Part shown: positions 1-8,552 of the stretch, in pieces
Layout of the letters: each line of letters starts with the position of its first letter
How positions within the stretch are numbered: the stretch's first letter is position 1
The notes under the pieces: generated by a model
Seen by the model: the letters and a program-made list of their open reading frames with translations, nothing else
What the model was told of the DNA's origin: nothing
Databases searched by the model: none
DNA from: Variovorax paradoxus
GTDB taxonomy: Bacteria; Pseudomonadota; Gammaproteobacteria; Burkholderiales; Burkholderiaceae_C
Assembly: GCF_024734665.1 (NCBI RefSeq)
Contig: NZ_CP102931.1
Span: 2,850,001 to 2,914,000, forward strand
Direction: 5' to 3'
Length of the DNA: 64,000 nt
Position numbers and translations under genes: made by a program

Positions 1-2120
1 CGGTAGTAGTGGCTGAACATGTCGCGAAAGCCGGTGCCGCTGATGCTGATGAGGTGGCCGAGCACGCGGTGGATCGGCACGCGCGGATGGTTGCCCCAGC
101 GGGCGGCCCAGATGTCGGCGCGCGCAGTCGTGCACTGCACGAGTGCGCGTTCCTGCGCGAAGCTCATCGGCGCGAAGCGCAGGCCCAGGCGCTTGCCGCT
201 GCTGAAGCGCACCGTGGAGGCAAAGCGCGACTCCTGGTCGTCGCGGTACAGCGCAACCACGACCGGGGTTTCCGCATCGAGCTTCATGTCCTGCGGCAGG
301 TCCACGCCCAGGCCGCCGCTGGAGAAGTCGAAGGTATTGCAGCGCAGCGAGCGGCCGTCGGCGAAGTACAGCGTGGCCGGCAGCACGAGCTCCACGCGGT
401 GCGCGCCGCGCAGCTGGCGCGACTCGTTGGCCGCCGCCACGCAGGCGCCCAGGATCATCATGTTGTAGATGGTCCAGGCCAGGTTGAGCCAGACGGTGGC
501 GATGTTCTGCGGGTCGACCCAACTCAGGCGCCACGCGCCCAGGCACACGCCCACGAAGTTCAGCGCCAGCAGCACCAGGCTGGCCTTGGCGATGGTGCTG
601 TCGAAATACTCTTCCTGGATCAGGCCGCCCTTGGCCGTCACGTTGAAGCTGCCGAGCTTGGGGTTGATGAGTGCCACCAGCGTCGGGCGGAAGATGTACC
701 AGGCCAGCACCGCCTCGTACACCTCGTTCCACAGCAGGTAGCGAAAGCGCCCCTGGATGCGGCTGTTGGTCAGGTTGGCGTGCAGGATGTGAGGCAGCGC
801 GAAGGCGAAGATCATCGATGCCGAGGCGTGGATCACGCTCGCGCCGAAGTACAGGTACGCCAGCGGCGCCGTCAGGTAGATGAGCCGCGGCAGGCCGTAC
901 AGGAAGTGCAGCATCGCATTCACGTAGCAAAGGCGCTGCGCCCAGTGCAGGCCGCGCCCGAACAGCGGGTTGTCGATGCGGAAGATCTGCGCCATGCCGC
1001 GCGCCCAGCGAATGCGCTGGCCCACGTGGCCCGAGAGGCTTTCGGTGGCCAAGCCGGCCGCCTGCGGCAGCGCCAGGTAGGCCGTGCTGTAGCCCAGGCG
1101 GTGCATCTTCAGTGCCGTGTGGGCGTCTTCCGTCACGGTCTCCACCGCGATGCCGCCGACTTCCTCGACGATGTTCCGGCGCAGCACCGCGCAGGAGCCG
1201 CAGAAGAATGTGGCGTTCCAGAGATCGTTGCCGTCCTGGATCAGGCCGTAGAACAGCTCGCCTTCGTTGGGCACCTTGCCGAAGGTGTCGAGGTTGCGCT
1301 CGAACGGGTCGGCCGAGAAGAAATAGTGGGGCAGCTGGACCATGCCCAGCTTCGGGTCGCGCCCGAACCAGCCCATGGCGATCTGCAGGAACGAGCGCGT
1401 GGGGATGTGGTCGCAGTCGAAGATCGCGACGAACTCGCCGGTGGTGTTCTTCAATGCGGCATTGATGTTGCCGGCCTTGGCGTGGCGGTTGTTGTCGCGC
1501 GTGACGTGGGTCACGCCGACCTGCTCGCAGAACACGCGGAACTCCTCGCGCCGGCCGTCGTCGAGCACGAAGATCTTGATCTTGTCGCGCGGCCAGTCGA
1601 TCAGCTGCGCGGCCAGCACCGTGGAACGCACCACCGACAGCGCCTCGTTGTAGGTCGGGATGAGCAGGTCGATGGTCGGCCACTCGGCCGGGTCTTCCGG
1701 CAGCGGCACCGGCTTGCGCTCCAGCGGCCAGGCGGTCTGCACGTAGCCCAGCAGCAGAACCACGAAGGCGTACAGCTCGGCCACCAGCAGGCCCACGCCC
1801 AGCACCAGGTCGACCGGGTTGTCCATGAACATGGTCTCGGTCACGCGCCAGTAGGTGTAGCGCGAGGACACGACGACCGACAGGAAGATCAGCACCAGGC
1901 TGGCAAAGCGGCCGCGAAACCGGTTGGTAACGAGCGCCGCCAGGAAGATGCCCACCGACAGCACGATCTGCTGCTCCAGGGTCATGGGCGCGATGATCAG
2001 CGCGGGCAGCATCGTCAGGGCGACGATCCAGCCGAGGATGCGCACGGGCAGCAGGCGCAGGATGGCGGGCGCCGGCCGTGGCGCGGGCTGCTGCAGAGGG
2101 ACAGACCGGGCGCTTTTCAT
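1..2120 (-). CDS. bcsA: Cellulose synthase catalytic subunit BcsA (3' end outside window)
   Basis: Inner-membrane GT2 glycosyltransferase that polymerises UDP-glucose into beta-1,4-glucan and threads it across the membrane. About 706 codons are visible and the frame is open at the left edge, so the C-terminus is missing. All family signatures are readable: LDDG near residue 187, FDCDH near 233, VTED near 328 and QRIRW near 367. Hydrophobic segments flank the GT domain. A C-terminal PilZ domain begins near residue 565, with an arginine-rich lead (RQLRGAHR) and DFSSGG, the c-di-GMP binding signature. The ATG overlaps the bcsQ stop in an ATGA. Last visible gene of bcsD-bcsP-bcsQ-bcsA; bcsB and the rest would lie to the left. 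Allosteric control by c-di-GMP is expected from the PilZ domain. Confidence 0.95.
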   Translation of the reverse strand, partial: MKSARSVPLQQPAPRPAPAILRLLPVRILGWIVALTMLPALIIAPMTLEQQIVLSVGIFLAALVTNRFRGRFASLVLIFLSVVVSSRYTYWRVTETMFMDNPVDLVLGVGLLVAELYAFVVLLLGYVQTAWPLERKPVPLPEDPAEWPTIDLLIPTYNEALSVVRSTVLAAQLIDWPRDKIKIFVLDDGRREEFRVFCEQVGVTHVTRDNNRHAKAGNINAALKNTTGEFVAIFDCDHIPTRSFLQIAMGWFGRDPKLGMVQLPHYFFSADPFERNLDTFGKVPNEGELFYGLIQDGNDLWNATFFCGSCAVLRRNIVEEVGGIAVETVTEDAHTALKMHRLGYSTAYLALPQAAGLATESLSGHVGQRIRWARGMAQIFRIDNPLFGRGLHWAQRLCYVNAMLHFLYGLPRLIYLTAPLAYLYFGASVIHASASMIFAFALPHILHANLTNSRIQGRFRYLLWNEVYEAVLAWYIFRPTLVALINPKLGSFNVTAKGGLIQEEYFDSTIAKASLVLLALNFVGVCLGAWRLSWVDPQNIATVWLNLAWTIYNMMILGACVAAANESRQLRGAHRVELVLPATLYFADGRSLRCNTFDFSSGGLGVDLPQDMKLDAETPVVVALYRDDQESRFASTVRFSSGKRLGLRFAPMSFAQERALVQCTTARADIWAARWGNHPRVPIHRVLGHLISISGTGFRDMFSHYY

Positions 2121-2929
2121 CGGTTCGGCTCCAGGGTCCGCAGGGATGGGAAAGACGCGGCCTGCCGGCCGGTGTCGATGCGCTCGAGCAGCCGCTCGGC
2201 GCAGGAGGCGATGTCCTGGGTGGCCTGGCTCATCGGCGCATAGCGGTGCACCGGCGAGGCCGAGGCCAGTGCCTCGGGCACTGCCTGGTCCAGGTGAAGC
2301 ACGCCCAGCAGTTCAGGGCGCAACCGCTGGCGCAGCATCTCGAAGACGTCGCTGTTGAGCCGCTTGCCCGGGTCGACCTGGTTCACCACGTAGCCGGTGC
2401 CGAGGTAGTCGGCGCGCGGCCGGCCGTACTTGTCGAGCATGCGCTCGATGATCGGCAGGGTGGCGAAGGAGCCGGCGTCCGCCAGCATCGTGACGATGCC
2501 GAAGTGGGCCGCGCGCAGCGCCTGCTGCAGGTACACCGAGGGGCCGGGCGGGGTGTCGAGCAACACCAGCGTGTCGCCCGGCAGGCCGAAGCGCGCGAGC
2601 GTCTCGGCCAGCCATCCGGGATTGCGGGCCAACTGCTGCTCGAAGGCGATCTGGCGCTCGTCGTCGACGTCCCCGAAAGGCAGCAGCATGACGCCGGCAT
2701 GGGCCTGCCGGATGGCGCGCGCCCACGGCATCAGGCCTGTGGCGGCCTCGACCAGTCCGCTGTCGCCGGCCTGCGGCTCGTTGGCGATGTGGAAGCGCAG
2801 GGCGTTCTGCGGATCGAGGTCGATCGCCAGCACTTGCCGGCCGCGCTGGGCGAGTGCGCTGCAGAGGTTGGCGGCGATCGTGGTCTTGCCTACACCGCCC
2901 TTGGAGGAAATGACGGGGATGACAACCAT
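2117..2929 (-). CDS. bcsQ: Cellulose biosynthesis ParA/MinD-like ATPase BcsQ
   Basis: A 270-residue P-loop ATPase of the ParA/MinD family, involved in placing or activating the cellulose synthase complex, often at a pole. The deviant Walker A SSKGGVGKTT starts at residue 8 and is followed by an AIDLDPQN motif and a LLDTPPG Walker B region. The frame is open further upstream, but the sequence there is an alternate reading of bcsP and not BcsQ-like. The ATG beginning MVVIPVISSKGG is therefore the start, two bases after the bcsP stop. The stop overlaps the bcsA ATG by four bases, so the two are probably translationally coupled. Confidence 0.93.
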   Translation of the reverse strand: MVVIPVISSKGGVGKTTIAANLCSALAQRGRQVLAIDLDPQNALRFHIANEPQAGDSGLVEAATGLMPWARAIRQAHAGVMLLPFGDVDDERQIAFEQQLARNPGWLAETLARFGLPGDTLVLLDTPPGPSVYLQQALRAAHFGIVTMLADAGSFATLPIIERMLDKYGRPRADYLGTGYVVNQVDPGKRLNSDVFEMLRQRLRPELLGVLHLDQAVPEALASASPVHRYAPMSQATQDIASCAERLLERIDTGRQAASFPSLRTLEPNR

Positions 2930-2931
2930 CG

Positions 2932-3321
2932 TCACGTCGGCCTTCGCCAGCGCGACATGGGCCCTGACGCAGCAGCGGGCGGCTGCGACCCGGCCAGGCG
3001 CGCGAACAGCTGCTCGAGCGGCGTGAGCGCAGCGCCAGTGCTGTCGACGGCCGGCGTTACCGGTGGAGCGATGGGGGGCGCGACGGGCGCCAGTGCGGGA
3101 GGCGGGGTGTGCAGCACTGGTTCGCTGCGAGGGGGCGGCGCGGGAGCCGGCGCAGCGGCTGCCGGCGGGTGCACGATCTTCTGGCCCGACAGCAGCGGCC
3201 ACACGCGGGGCGCTTCGGTCTCGTCCTCGGGCGGTGCGAATTCCTTGTAGCCGTTCGCATCGCCGCCGAACTTCCGGAACAGGCCTGCGATGTCTTCGGG
3301 TGTGGAGTCGTCGGCGCTCAT
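2932..3321 (-). CDS. bcsP: Cellulose biosynthesis accessory protein BcsP (BcsR/BcsP family)
   Basis: A 129-residue protein with a short conserved N-terminal segment, DIAGLFRKFGGDANGYKEF, at about residues 10-28. This is typical of BcsR/BcsP proteins found in bcsD-containing type I operons. A low-complexity Pro/Ala-rich linker follows (about residues 50-100), then a short helix-like C-terminus with LEQLFARLAG. No catalytic motif is visible; the role is accessory to synthase assembly, probably with BcsQ. Its ATG overlaps the bcsD stop by four bases. I rejected the longer upstream frame because it duplicates the bcsD region. Confidence 0.82.
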   Translation of the reverse strand: MSADDSTPEDIAGLFRKFGGDANGYKEFAPPEDETEAPRVWPLLSGQKIVHPPAAAAPAPAPPPRSEPVLHTPPPALAPVAPPIAPPVTPAVDSTGAALTPLEQLFARLAGSQPPAAASGPMSRWRRPT

Positions 3322-3788
3322 GCAACCGCCTTCGACAAACGCAGATCGACACGGGGCCCTGCGGCCTGTGCGGTGGCTGGCTGCAGCGCCCGGACGCGCA
3401 GCGACGGGGGCATGCGCTGCGAATCGAACCAGGCCTGGTACGCGCCCTCGAAGAAGCCGACGCTCCAGTCGGAGGTGTCGGGGCCGAAGGCCATGGCGAT
3501 CGGACTGCACGCGTGCGTGATGGCGACGCCGTCAGCGTCTTCGCTCAGGACGGTGAAGCCCCAGTCGATGCCGTCCCAGCGCGCATTGAACTGGTCCTGC
3601 AGGTCGCTGAGCGTCTGGCATGGCGGAACCGGCAGGGCTTGCGCGAGACGCTGGCCGATGCGGTAGAAGAGCTGCCGCAAATCCTCAGGTGGCAATCCGG
3701 CACTCAACTCGGCGGCCATGCCCCGGTTGAATTCCAGCCATTGCGCACTGCATGATTTCCTCTCGTAGTACGTCGCGCCTATGTCCAT
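3318..3788 (-). CDS. bcsD: Cellulose synthase subunit BcsD
   Basis: A 156-residue protein resembling BcsD, the periplasmic octameric ring subunit that helps order glucan chains in type I cellulose systems. Recognised from overall character: a Trp/Phe-rich core, an LFYRIGQRLA helix and a FFEGAYQAWF segment. There is no signal peptide, as in other BcsD proteins. It is the first gene of the visible operon and is followed without gaps by bcsP, bcsQ and bcsA. The ~145 bp upstream to the next gene is locally AT-rich (around 3810-3845) and is the obvious place for the operon promoter, though I could not settle on -35/-10 boxes. Confidence 0.85.
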   Translation of the reverse strand: MDIGATYYERKSCSAQWLEFNRGMAAELSAGLPPEDLRQLFYRIGQRLAQALPVPPCQTLSDLQDQFNARWDGIDWGFTVLSEDADGVAITHACSPIAMAFGPDTSDWSVGFFEGAYQAWFDSQRMPPSLRVRALQPATAQAAGPRVDLRLSKAVA

Positions 3789-3933
3789 GTCGACGCATTC
3801 TCTGGCATCGATTAACTATTGACAACAAATGTGAACTTGTTGGCTTCTACTGGGGCGCGAGCTGTCTGAATTCGGGGACGGACTACCGTGAGATGCTCGA
3901 TTTTGTTAACGGAAGCTGCATTTCCGGCGCCAC

Positions 3934-4998
3934 TCAGGCGGACGGCACTTCGGTGTCGTTGACTGCAACGCCCTGGCTGAGGGCCGCGCGGCGGCTGTGC
4001 TTGACGGCGTACATGGCGGCATCCGCCTGCCGCAGGGCTTCCTCGGCCGAGGTGGTTCGCGGGTCGACCGCCACCACGCCGACGCTGGCGCCTGCGTAGT
4101 CGATCGTCATGCGCTTCAGCCGCAGCTCGCCGATGGTGTTTTCTGCCAGGCGGTCGGCCAGCGCCCGCGCCCCGGTGCGCGGCGACTCGCCCAGCGCGGG
4201 CCCCAGGCCGATCACCACGAACTCGTCGGAGCCGAAGCGCGCCAGCATGTCGCTTGCGCGCACGGAGTTCGCGAGCTGCTTTGCCATGGCCGCGAGGAAT
4301 TCGTCGCCGATGGCGTGGCCGTGCGCGTCGTTGATTTTCTTGAAGTCGTCCAGGTCGACGAAACCGACCAGCACGCTCTGGCCACTGCGCGCGCCTTGCG
4401 CCAGCATGCGCTGCAGCGCGTCGACGAGCACACGGCGGTTGGGCAGGCCGGTGAGGGCGTCGATTGCGGCGTGCGTGGCGAGTTCGGCATGGGCCTTCCT
4501 GAGCTTCTCGACCAGCAGTTCGCGCTCCACCTGCTGTCCGATCAGTCGCGCGAACAGCCGTAGCACCGGCTCCGCCTGGGGCGGCAGGGGCATTTGCTGG
4601 GCGCTGGCGGCGCACAGGGCGCCGAAGAGCTCGCCGCTGTCGGTTTTTACCGGGGCACTCACGCAGGTCTGGATGCCGAGTGCGTGGGCGGCATCGGCGT
4701 CGCCCCAGCAGCCGCCGGCGTCGTCGGTGTAGGTGCGGTCTTCTTCGAGGGCGTGCCGGCAGAGCGTGTTGGCCCAGGGCACGAAGGCTCCCTCGGGAAT
4801 GGTCAGCAGTTCGCCGGCGTTGTGGGCGAAGAGGATGTGCTGGCGGCCCTTGTCCGGGTCGACGCTCACGAGGTAGGCCGACTCCAGCCCTGTGGCCGCC
4901 TCGAGCATCTCGAGCATCGGGCGGGCGAGGTCTTCCAGCGTCTTGGCGGAGGAGACGCAGTCGGATAGCTGTTCGATCAGGGATTCCATGGCCGACAT
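3934..4998 (-). CDS. GAF-GGDEF diguanylate cyclase
   Basis: A 354-residue cytosolic protein: GAF sensor domain about residues 20-165, a short helical linker, then a GGDEF domain about 175-335. The domain opens with DALTGLPNRR and has FVDLDDFKKIND. The signature reads GSDEF (about 255-259) instead of GGDEF, with an RASD inhibitory I-site five residues upstream. A Ser at the second position is tolerated in some active cyclases, so activity is likely but unproven. It lies 20 bp after glnD and just upstream of bcsD on the same strand. Making c-di-GMP for the BcsA PilZ domain is therefore a reasonable inference. No transmembrane segment is visible. Confidence 0.88.
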   Translation of the reverse strand: MSAMESLIEQLSDCVSSAKTLEDLARPMLEMLEAATGLESAYLVSVDPDKGRQHILFAHNAGELLTIPEGAFVPWANTLCRHALEEDRTYTDDAGGCWGDADAAHALGIQTCVSAPVKTDSGELFGALCAASAQQMPLPPQAEPVLRLFARLIGQQVERELLVEKLRKAHAELATHAAIDALTGLPNRRVLVDALQRMLAQGARSGQSVLVGFVDLDDFKKINDAHGHAIGDEFLAAMAKQLANSVRASDMLARFGSDEFVVIGLGPALGESPRTGARALADRLAENTIGELRLKRMTIDYAGASVGVVAVDPRTTSAEEALRQADAAMYAVKHSRRAALSQGVAVNDTEVPSA

Positions 4999-5018
4999 TC
5001 TGAGGGGATAGGTTGTTT

Positions 5019-7625
5019 TCAGGAGGCCAGGGCTTCCATGAGTTCGGTCTCGATGGCCAGCTGCGTCTTCTGGCCCTGCAGTTCAGGGCCGCTGATCAGG
5101 AAGGTGTCTTCCACCCGTTCGCCCAGCGTCGTGACCTTGGCGAGCTGCAGATTCAGGTGATGGCGCGCCAGCACCCGGGCCACCGAATACAGCAGGCCGG
5201 CGCGGTCGCTGGCCGAGATGTTGAGCAGCCAGCGCTGCGCCTTGTCGTCGGGCAGCAGGCTGATGCGCGGCTTGATCGGGAAGCTGCGAACCCGGCGGGA
5301 CACCCGGCCCATGCTCGGCGGGGGCAGGGCGCCGGCTTCGGTGAGTGTCTGCGCCAGACCCGACTCGACCATGCTGATCAGGTCGCGGTAGTGGTCCGGC
5401 AGGAAGGTGGTTACTACCTGGAAGGTGTCGAGCGCGTAGCCGTTGCTCGTGGTGTGCACCTTGGCGTCGAGGATGCTGAACGATGACTGGTCGAAGTAGC
5501 CGCAGATGCGCGCGAACAGGTCGGGCTGGTCGGGCGTGTAGACGACCACCTGCAGGCCTTCGCCCACCGGCGACAGGTGCGCGCGCACGATGGGTGGCGC
5601 CTTCGGGTCGATCGGCACGTTGGGCGGCGGCACGAAGCGCGAGAGCTGCTTGGCGTGCCAGGCGATCTCGGTGGCGTCGTGGCGCATGAAGTAGCCCACG
5701 TCGAGCGTGTCCCACAGGGCCTTGTGCGCCTCGAAGCGCTGGGCGTGCAGGGCCAACTGCACCAGCGCCTCGCGCTTGCGCGACTCGACCTCGGCGTCCG
5801 GGTCGGGCATGCGGCCGCCCAGCGCGCGCAGGGTGTAGCGGTACAGGTCTTCGAGCAGCTTGCCTTTCCAGGCATTCCACACGCGCGGCGAGGTGCCGCG
5901 GATGTCGGCGATGGTCAGCAGATAGAGCGCGGTCAGGTAGCGCTCGTTGCCCACGCGCTTGGCGAATGCGCCGATCACTTCGGGGTCGCTCAGGTCCTGC
6001 TTCTGCGCGACCTGGCTCATTACCAGGTGCTCGGCCACGAGGAATTCGATGAGCTTGGCGTCTTCGCGGGCAACGCCGTGCTGCTTGCAGAAGCGCTGCA
6101 CGTCGCGCGCGCCCAGCGTGGAATGGTCGCCGCCGCGGCCCTTGGCAATGTCGTGGAAGAGGGCCGCCACGTACAGGATCCAGGGCTTGTCCCAGCCGGC
6201 CGCGAGCTGCGAGCAGAACGGGTACTCGTGCGCATGCTCGGCGATGAAGAAGCGCCGCACGTTGCGCAGCACCATCAGGATGTGCTGGTCGACCGTGTAC
6301 ACGTGGAACAGGTCGTGCTGCATCTGCCCCACGATGCTGCGGAACACCCGCAGGTAGCGCCCCAGCACCGAAGTCTGGTTCATCAGCCTGAAGGCATGCG
6401 TGATGCCATAGGGCTGCAGCAGGATCCGCATGAAGGTCTCGTGGTTGACCGGATCGTTGCGGAACTTGCTGTCCATGACGTGGCGCGCGTTGTAGAGCGC
6501 ACGCAGCGTGCGCGCCGACAGGCCCTTCACGCCGATGGTCTTCTGGTACAGCAGGAAGGTTTCGAGCACAGCGTGCGGCTCGCGCTCGTAGAGGTCGTCG
6601 CTGGCAATCTCGATCAGGCCGGCACGCTCGTAGAAGCGCTCGTTGACGGGCGTGTGCTGCTCGTCGCTCGGCTGCAGGCGCTCGGAAATGTTGAGCAGCA
6701 GGATCTGGTTGAGCTGCGAGACCGCCTTGGCCGCCCAGTAGTAGCGCCGCATCAGCGCTTCGCTCGACTTGCGCTGCGATTCGCTCTCGTAGCCGAAGCT
6801 GGCCGCCACGGCCGTCTGCAGGTCGAACACCAGGCGGTCTTCGCGGCGGTTGGCAATCACGTGAAGCCGCGCGCGGATGAGCGAGAGCAGGGCTTCATTG
6901 CGCTTGATCTGCTGCGCCTCGAAGGAGGTGGCCAGGCCGTTCTTGGCGAGGTCGTCCCAGCGGCTGCCGTAGCCGGCCGCCTTGGTCATCCAGAGGATGG
7001 TCTGCAGGTCGCGCAGGCCGCCCGGCGATTCCTTGCAGTTGGGCTCCAGCGCGTAGGGCGTGTTGTCGAACTTCTGGTGGCGGTGCCGCATTTCCTGCGA
7101 CTTGGCCACGAAGAAGGCCTGCGGGTCGATGGCGCGGATGAAGCGGCGGCGAAAGGCCGTGAAGAGCTTCTTGTCGCCCGCGATCAGCCGGGCCTCGAGC
7201 AGCGAGGTCTGGACGGTGACGTCTTTCTCGGCCTCGGCCAGGCATTCATCGACCGTGCGCACGCTGGAGCCGATTTCCAGGCCCGCGTCCCAGCAGTGGC
7301 CGATGAAAGCCTCGATGCGGGCCGGGTCGATTTCGCTTTTGTCGCCTTCGGGCGGCAGCAGCAGCAGCACGTCGACGTCGGAATACGGAAACAGTTCGCC
7401 GCGCCCGAAGCCTCCCACCGCGGCCAGGGAGAACGAGTCACCGAAGCCGGCGTCACGCCACAGCGTGCAGAGCGTTTCGTCGGCCAGTGCCGAGAGCTGG
7501 CGCAGCACCGTGTGCACGCTGCGGGTGGGGGCGCGCGCGAAGCGCAGGGTGTCGAACAGGGCGAGCTTTTTCGCGCGATAGGCTTCGCGCAGCGTCGCCA
7601 CGTCGATGTTGGCTGCTTCGATCAC
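5019..7625 (-). CDS. glnD: [Protein-PII] uridylyltransferase / uridylyl-removing enzyme GlnD
   Basis: Bifunctional nitrogen sensor that uridylylates PII proteins when glutamine is low and removes UMP when it is high. At 868 residues it has the normal length. The nucleotidyltransferase motif [16 protein letters not shown] is at residues 71-86. The HD phosphohydrolase motif [15 protein letters not shown] follows near the middle. Two C-terminal ACT domains are visible ([17 protein letters not shown] and [16 protein letters not shown]). It starts 22 bp after the map stop on the same strand, so map-glnD is likely one transcript, possibly extending into the diguanylate cyclase gene. Confidence 0.96.
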   Translation of the reverse strand: MIEAANIDVATLREAYRAKKLALFDTLRFARAPTRSVHTVLRQLSALADETLCTLWRDAGFGDSFSLAAVGGFGRGELFPYSDVDVLLLLPPEGDKSEIDPARIEAFIGHCWDAGLEIGSSVRTVDECLAEAEKDVTVQTSLLEARLIAGDKKLFTAFRRRFIRAIDPQAFFVAKSQEMRHRHQKFDNTPYALEPNCKESPGGLRDLQTILWMTKAAGYGSRWDDLAKNGLATSFEAQQIKRNEALLSLIRARLHVIANRREDRLVFDLQTAVAASFGYESESQRKSSEALMRRYYWAAKAVSQLNQILLLNISERLQPSDEQHTPVNERFYERAGLIEIASDDLYEREPHAVLETFLLYQKTIGVKGLSARTLRALYNARHVMDSKFRNDPVNHETFMRILLQPYGITHAFRLMNQTSVLGRYLRVFRSIVGQMQHDLFHVYTVDQHILMVLRNVRRFFIAEHAHEYPFCSQLAAGWDKPWILYVAALFHDIAKGRGGDHSTLGARDVQRFCKQHGVAREDAKLIEFLVAEHLVMSQVAQKQDLSDPEVIGAFAKRVGNERYLTALYLLTIADIRGTSPRVWNAWKGKLLEDLYRYTLRALGGRMPDPDAEVESRKREALVQLALHAQRFEAHKALWDTLDVGYFMRHDATEIAWHAKQLSRFVPPPNVPIDPKAPPIVRAHLSPVGEGLQVVVYTPDQPDLFARICGYFDQSSFSILDAKVHTTSNGYALDTFQVVTTFLPDHYRDLISMVESGLAQTLTEAGALPPPSMGRVSRRVRSFPIKPRISLLPDDKAQRWLLNISASDRAGLLYSVARVLARHHLNLQLAKVTTLGERVEDTFLISGPELQGQKTQLAIETELMEALAS

Positions 7626-7647
7626 GGCGGGGGGACGCGTTGCCGCG

Positions 7648-8472
7648 TCAGGTCTTGGTCGAGGTGACGAAGGAGGGCAGCGGCGGGCTGCCTGCGGAAA
7701 GCGTCAGCACTTCGTAGCCGGTTTCGGTGACGAGCACCGTGTGCTCCCACTGGGCCGACAGCGAATGGTCGCGCGTGACGATGGTCCAGCCGTCGTACTG
7801 GCCGCCCTTGAAGTCTTCCTTCACGTCGCGCTTGCCGGCGTTGATCATCGGCTCGATGGTGAAGATCATGCCGGGCTTGAGCTCTTCCATGGTGCCCGGG
7901 CGGCCGTAGTGCAGCACCTGGGGTTCTTCGTGGAAGCGCTGGCCCACGCCGTGGCCGCAGAACTCGCGCACCACCGAAAAGCCCTGGCCCTCGGCGAATT
8001 TCTGGATCGCGTGGCCCACGTCGCCCAGGTGCGCGCCGGGGCGCACCTGCAGGATGCCGTGCCACATGGCTTCGAAGGTGATGCTGCACAGGCGCTTGGC
8101 GGCAATGGAGGCGTCGCCGATCACGTACATGCGGCTGTTGTCGCCGAACCAGCCGTCCTTGATGACGGTCACGTCGACGTTCATGATGTCGCCCTTCTTC
8201 AGGGGCTTGTCATTGGGAATGCCGTGGCACACCACGTGGTTCACCGAGGTGCACAGCGACTTCGGGTACGGGACGCTGCTTGCGCCCATGTAGCCCACCG
8301 TGGCCGATGTGGTGCCCTGCTTGACCATGTACTCGGCGGCCAGCCGGTCGACATCGTTGGTCGTGATGCCGGGCTTGATGAGGGGCGTGAGGTAATCCAG
8401 CACCTCGGAAGCCAGGCGGCAGGCGACCCGCATGGCTTCGATGCCCGCAGCGTCTTTGTAGTTAATGCTCAT
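7648..8472 (-). CDS. map: Methionine aminopeptidase, type I
   Basis: Removes the initiator methionine from nascent proteins with small second residues. The 274 residues match the type Ia family with a short C-terminal extension. The five metal ligands can be read in order: the two Asp in [16 protein letters not shown], His in FCGHGVG, Glu in FTIEPM and Glu in the C-terminal TETGYEVL. Substrate-pocket residues lie in [11 protein letters not shown]. It is divergent from purL across ~80 bp. The order map-glnD is common in proteobacteria, although rpsB-tsf is not on the other side here. Confidence 0.96.
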   Translation of the reverse strand: MSINYKDAAGIEAMRVACRLASEVLDYLTPLIKPGITTNDVDRLAAEYMVKQGTTSATVGYMGASSVPYPKSLCTSVNHVVCHGIPNDKPLKKGDIMNVDVTVIKDGWFGDNSRMYVIGDASIAAKRLCSITFEAMWHGILQVRPGAHLGDVGHAIQKFAEGQGFSVVREFCGHGVGQRFHEEPQVLHYGRPGTMEELKPGMIFTIEPMINAGKRDVKEDFKGGQYDGWTIVTRDHSLSAQWEHTVLVTETGYEVLTLSAGSPPLPSFVTSTKT

Positions 8473-8497
8473 CCCCGAATTATCCCATTCGGCAAGC

Positions 8498-8503
8498 TAA
8501 AAT
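8498..8503 (+). promoter_or_regulatory. Possible -10 element for purL
   Basis: TAAAAT lies in the short map/purL divergent region, about 50 bp ahead of the first in-frame purL start and 85 bp ahead of the GTG alternative. No convincing -35 box sits at the right distance. The call rests on this single hexamer and its position. Confidence 0.25.
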
Positions 8504-8552
8504 TCGCGGCTAACGCGGATGGCCCCAGTCAGCGGCCATCTGCCTCGATTCC

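Noticed and set aside
9..2243. Very long plus-strand reading frame across bcsA
   Set aside because: It is the complement of bcsA in a GC-rich genome; the composition (His/Arg/Ala/Val rich) is typical of antisense reading and no domain is present.
3797..3826. TTGTCA-N17-GAGAAT as a bcs promoter on the minus strand
   Set aside because: The -10 match is poor and would place the transcript start at the ATG itself.
3823..3842. CAACAA-N8-TTGTTG inverted repeat upstream of bcsD
   Set aside because: Six-base arms in an AT-rich gap are weak evidence alone; kept only as a note that the promoter region is here.
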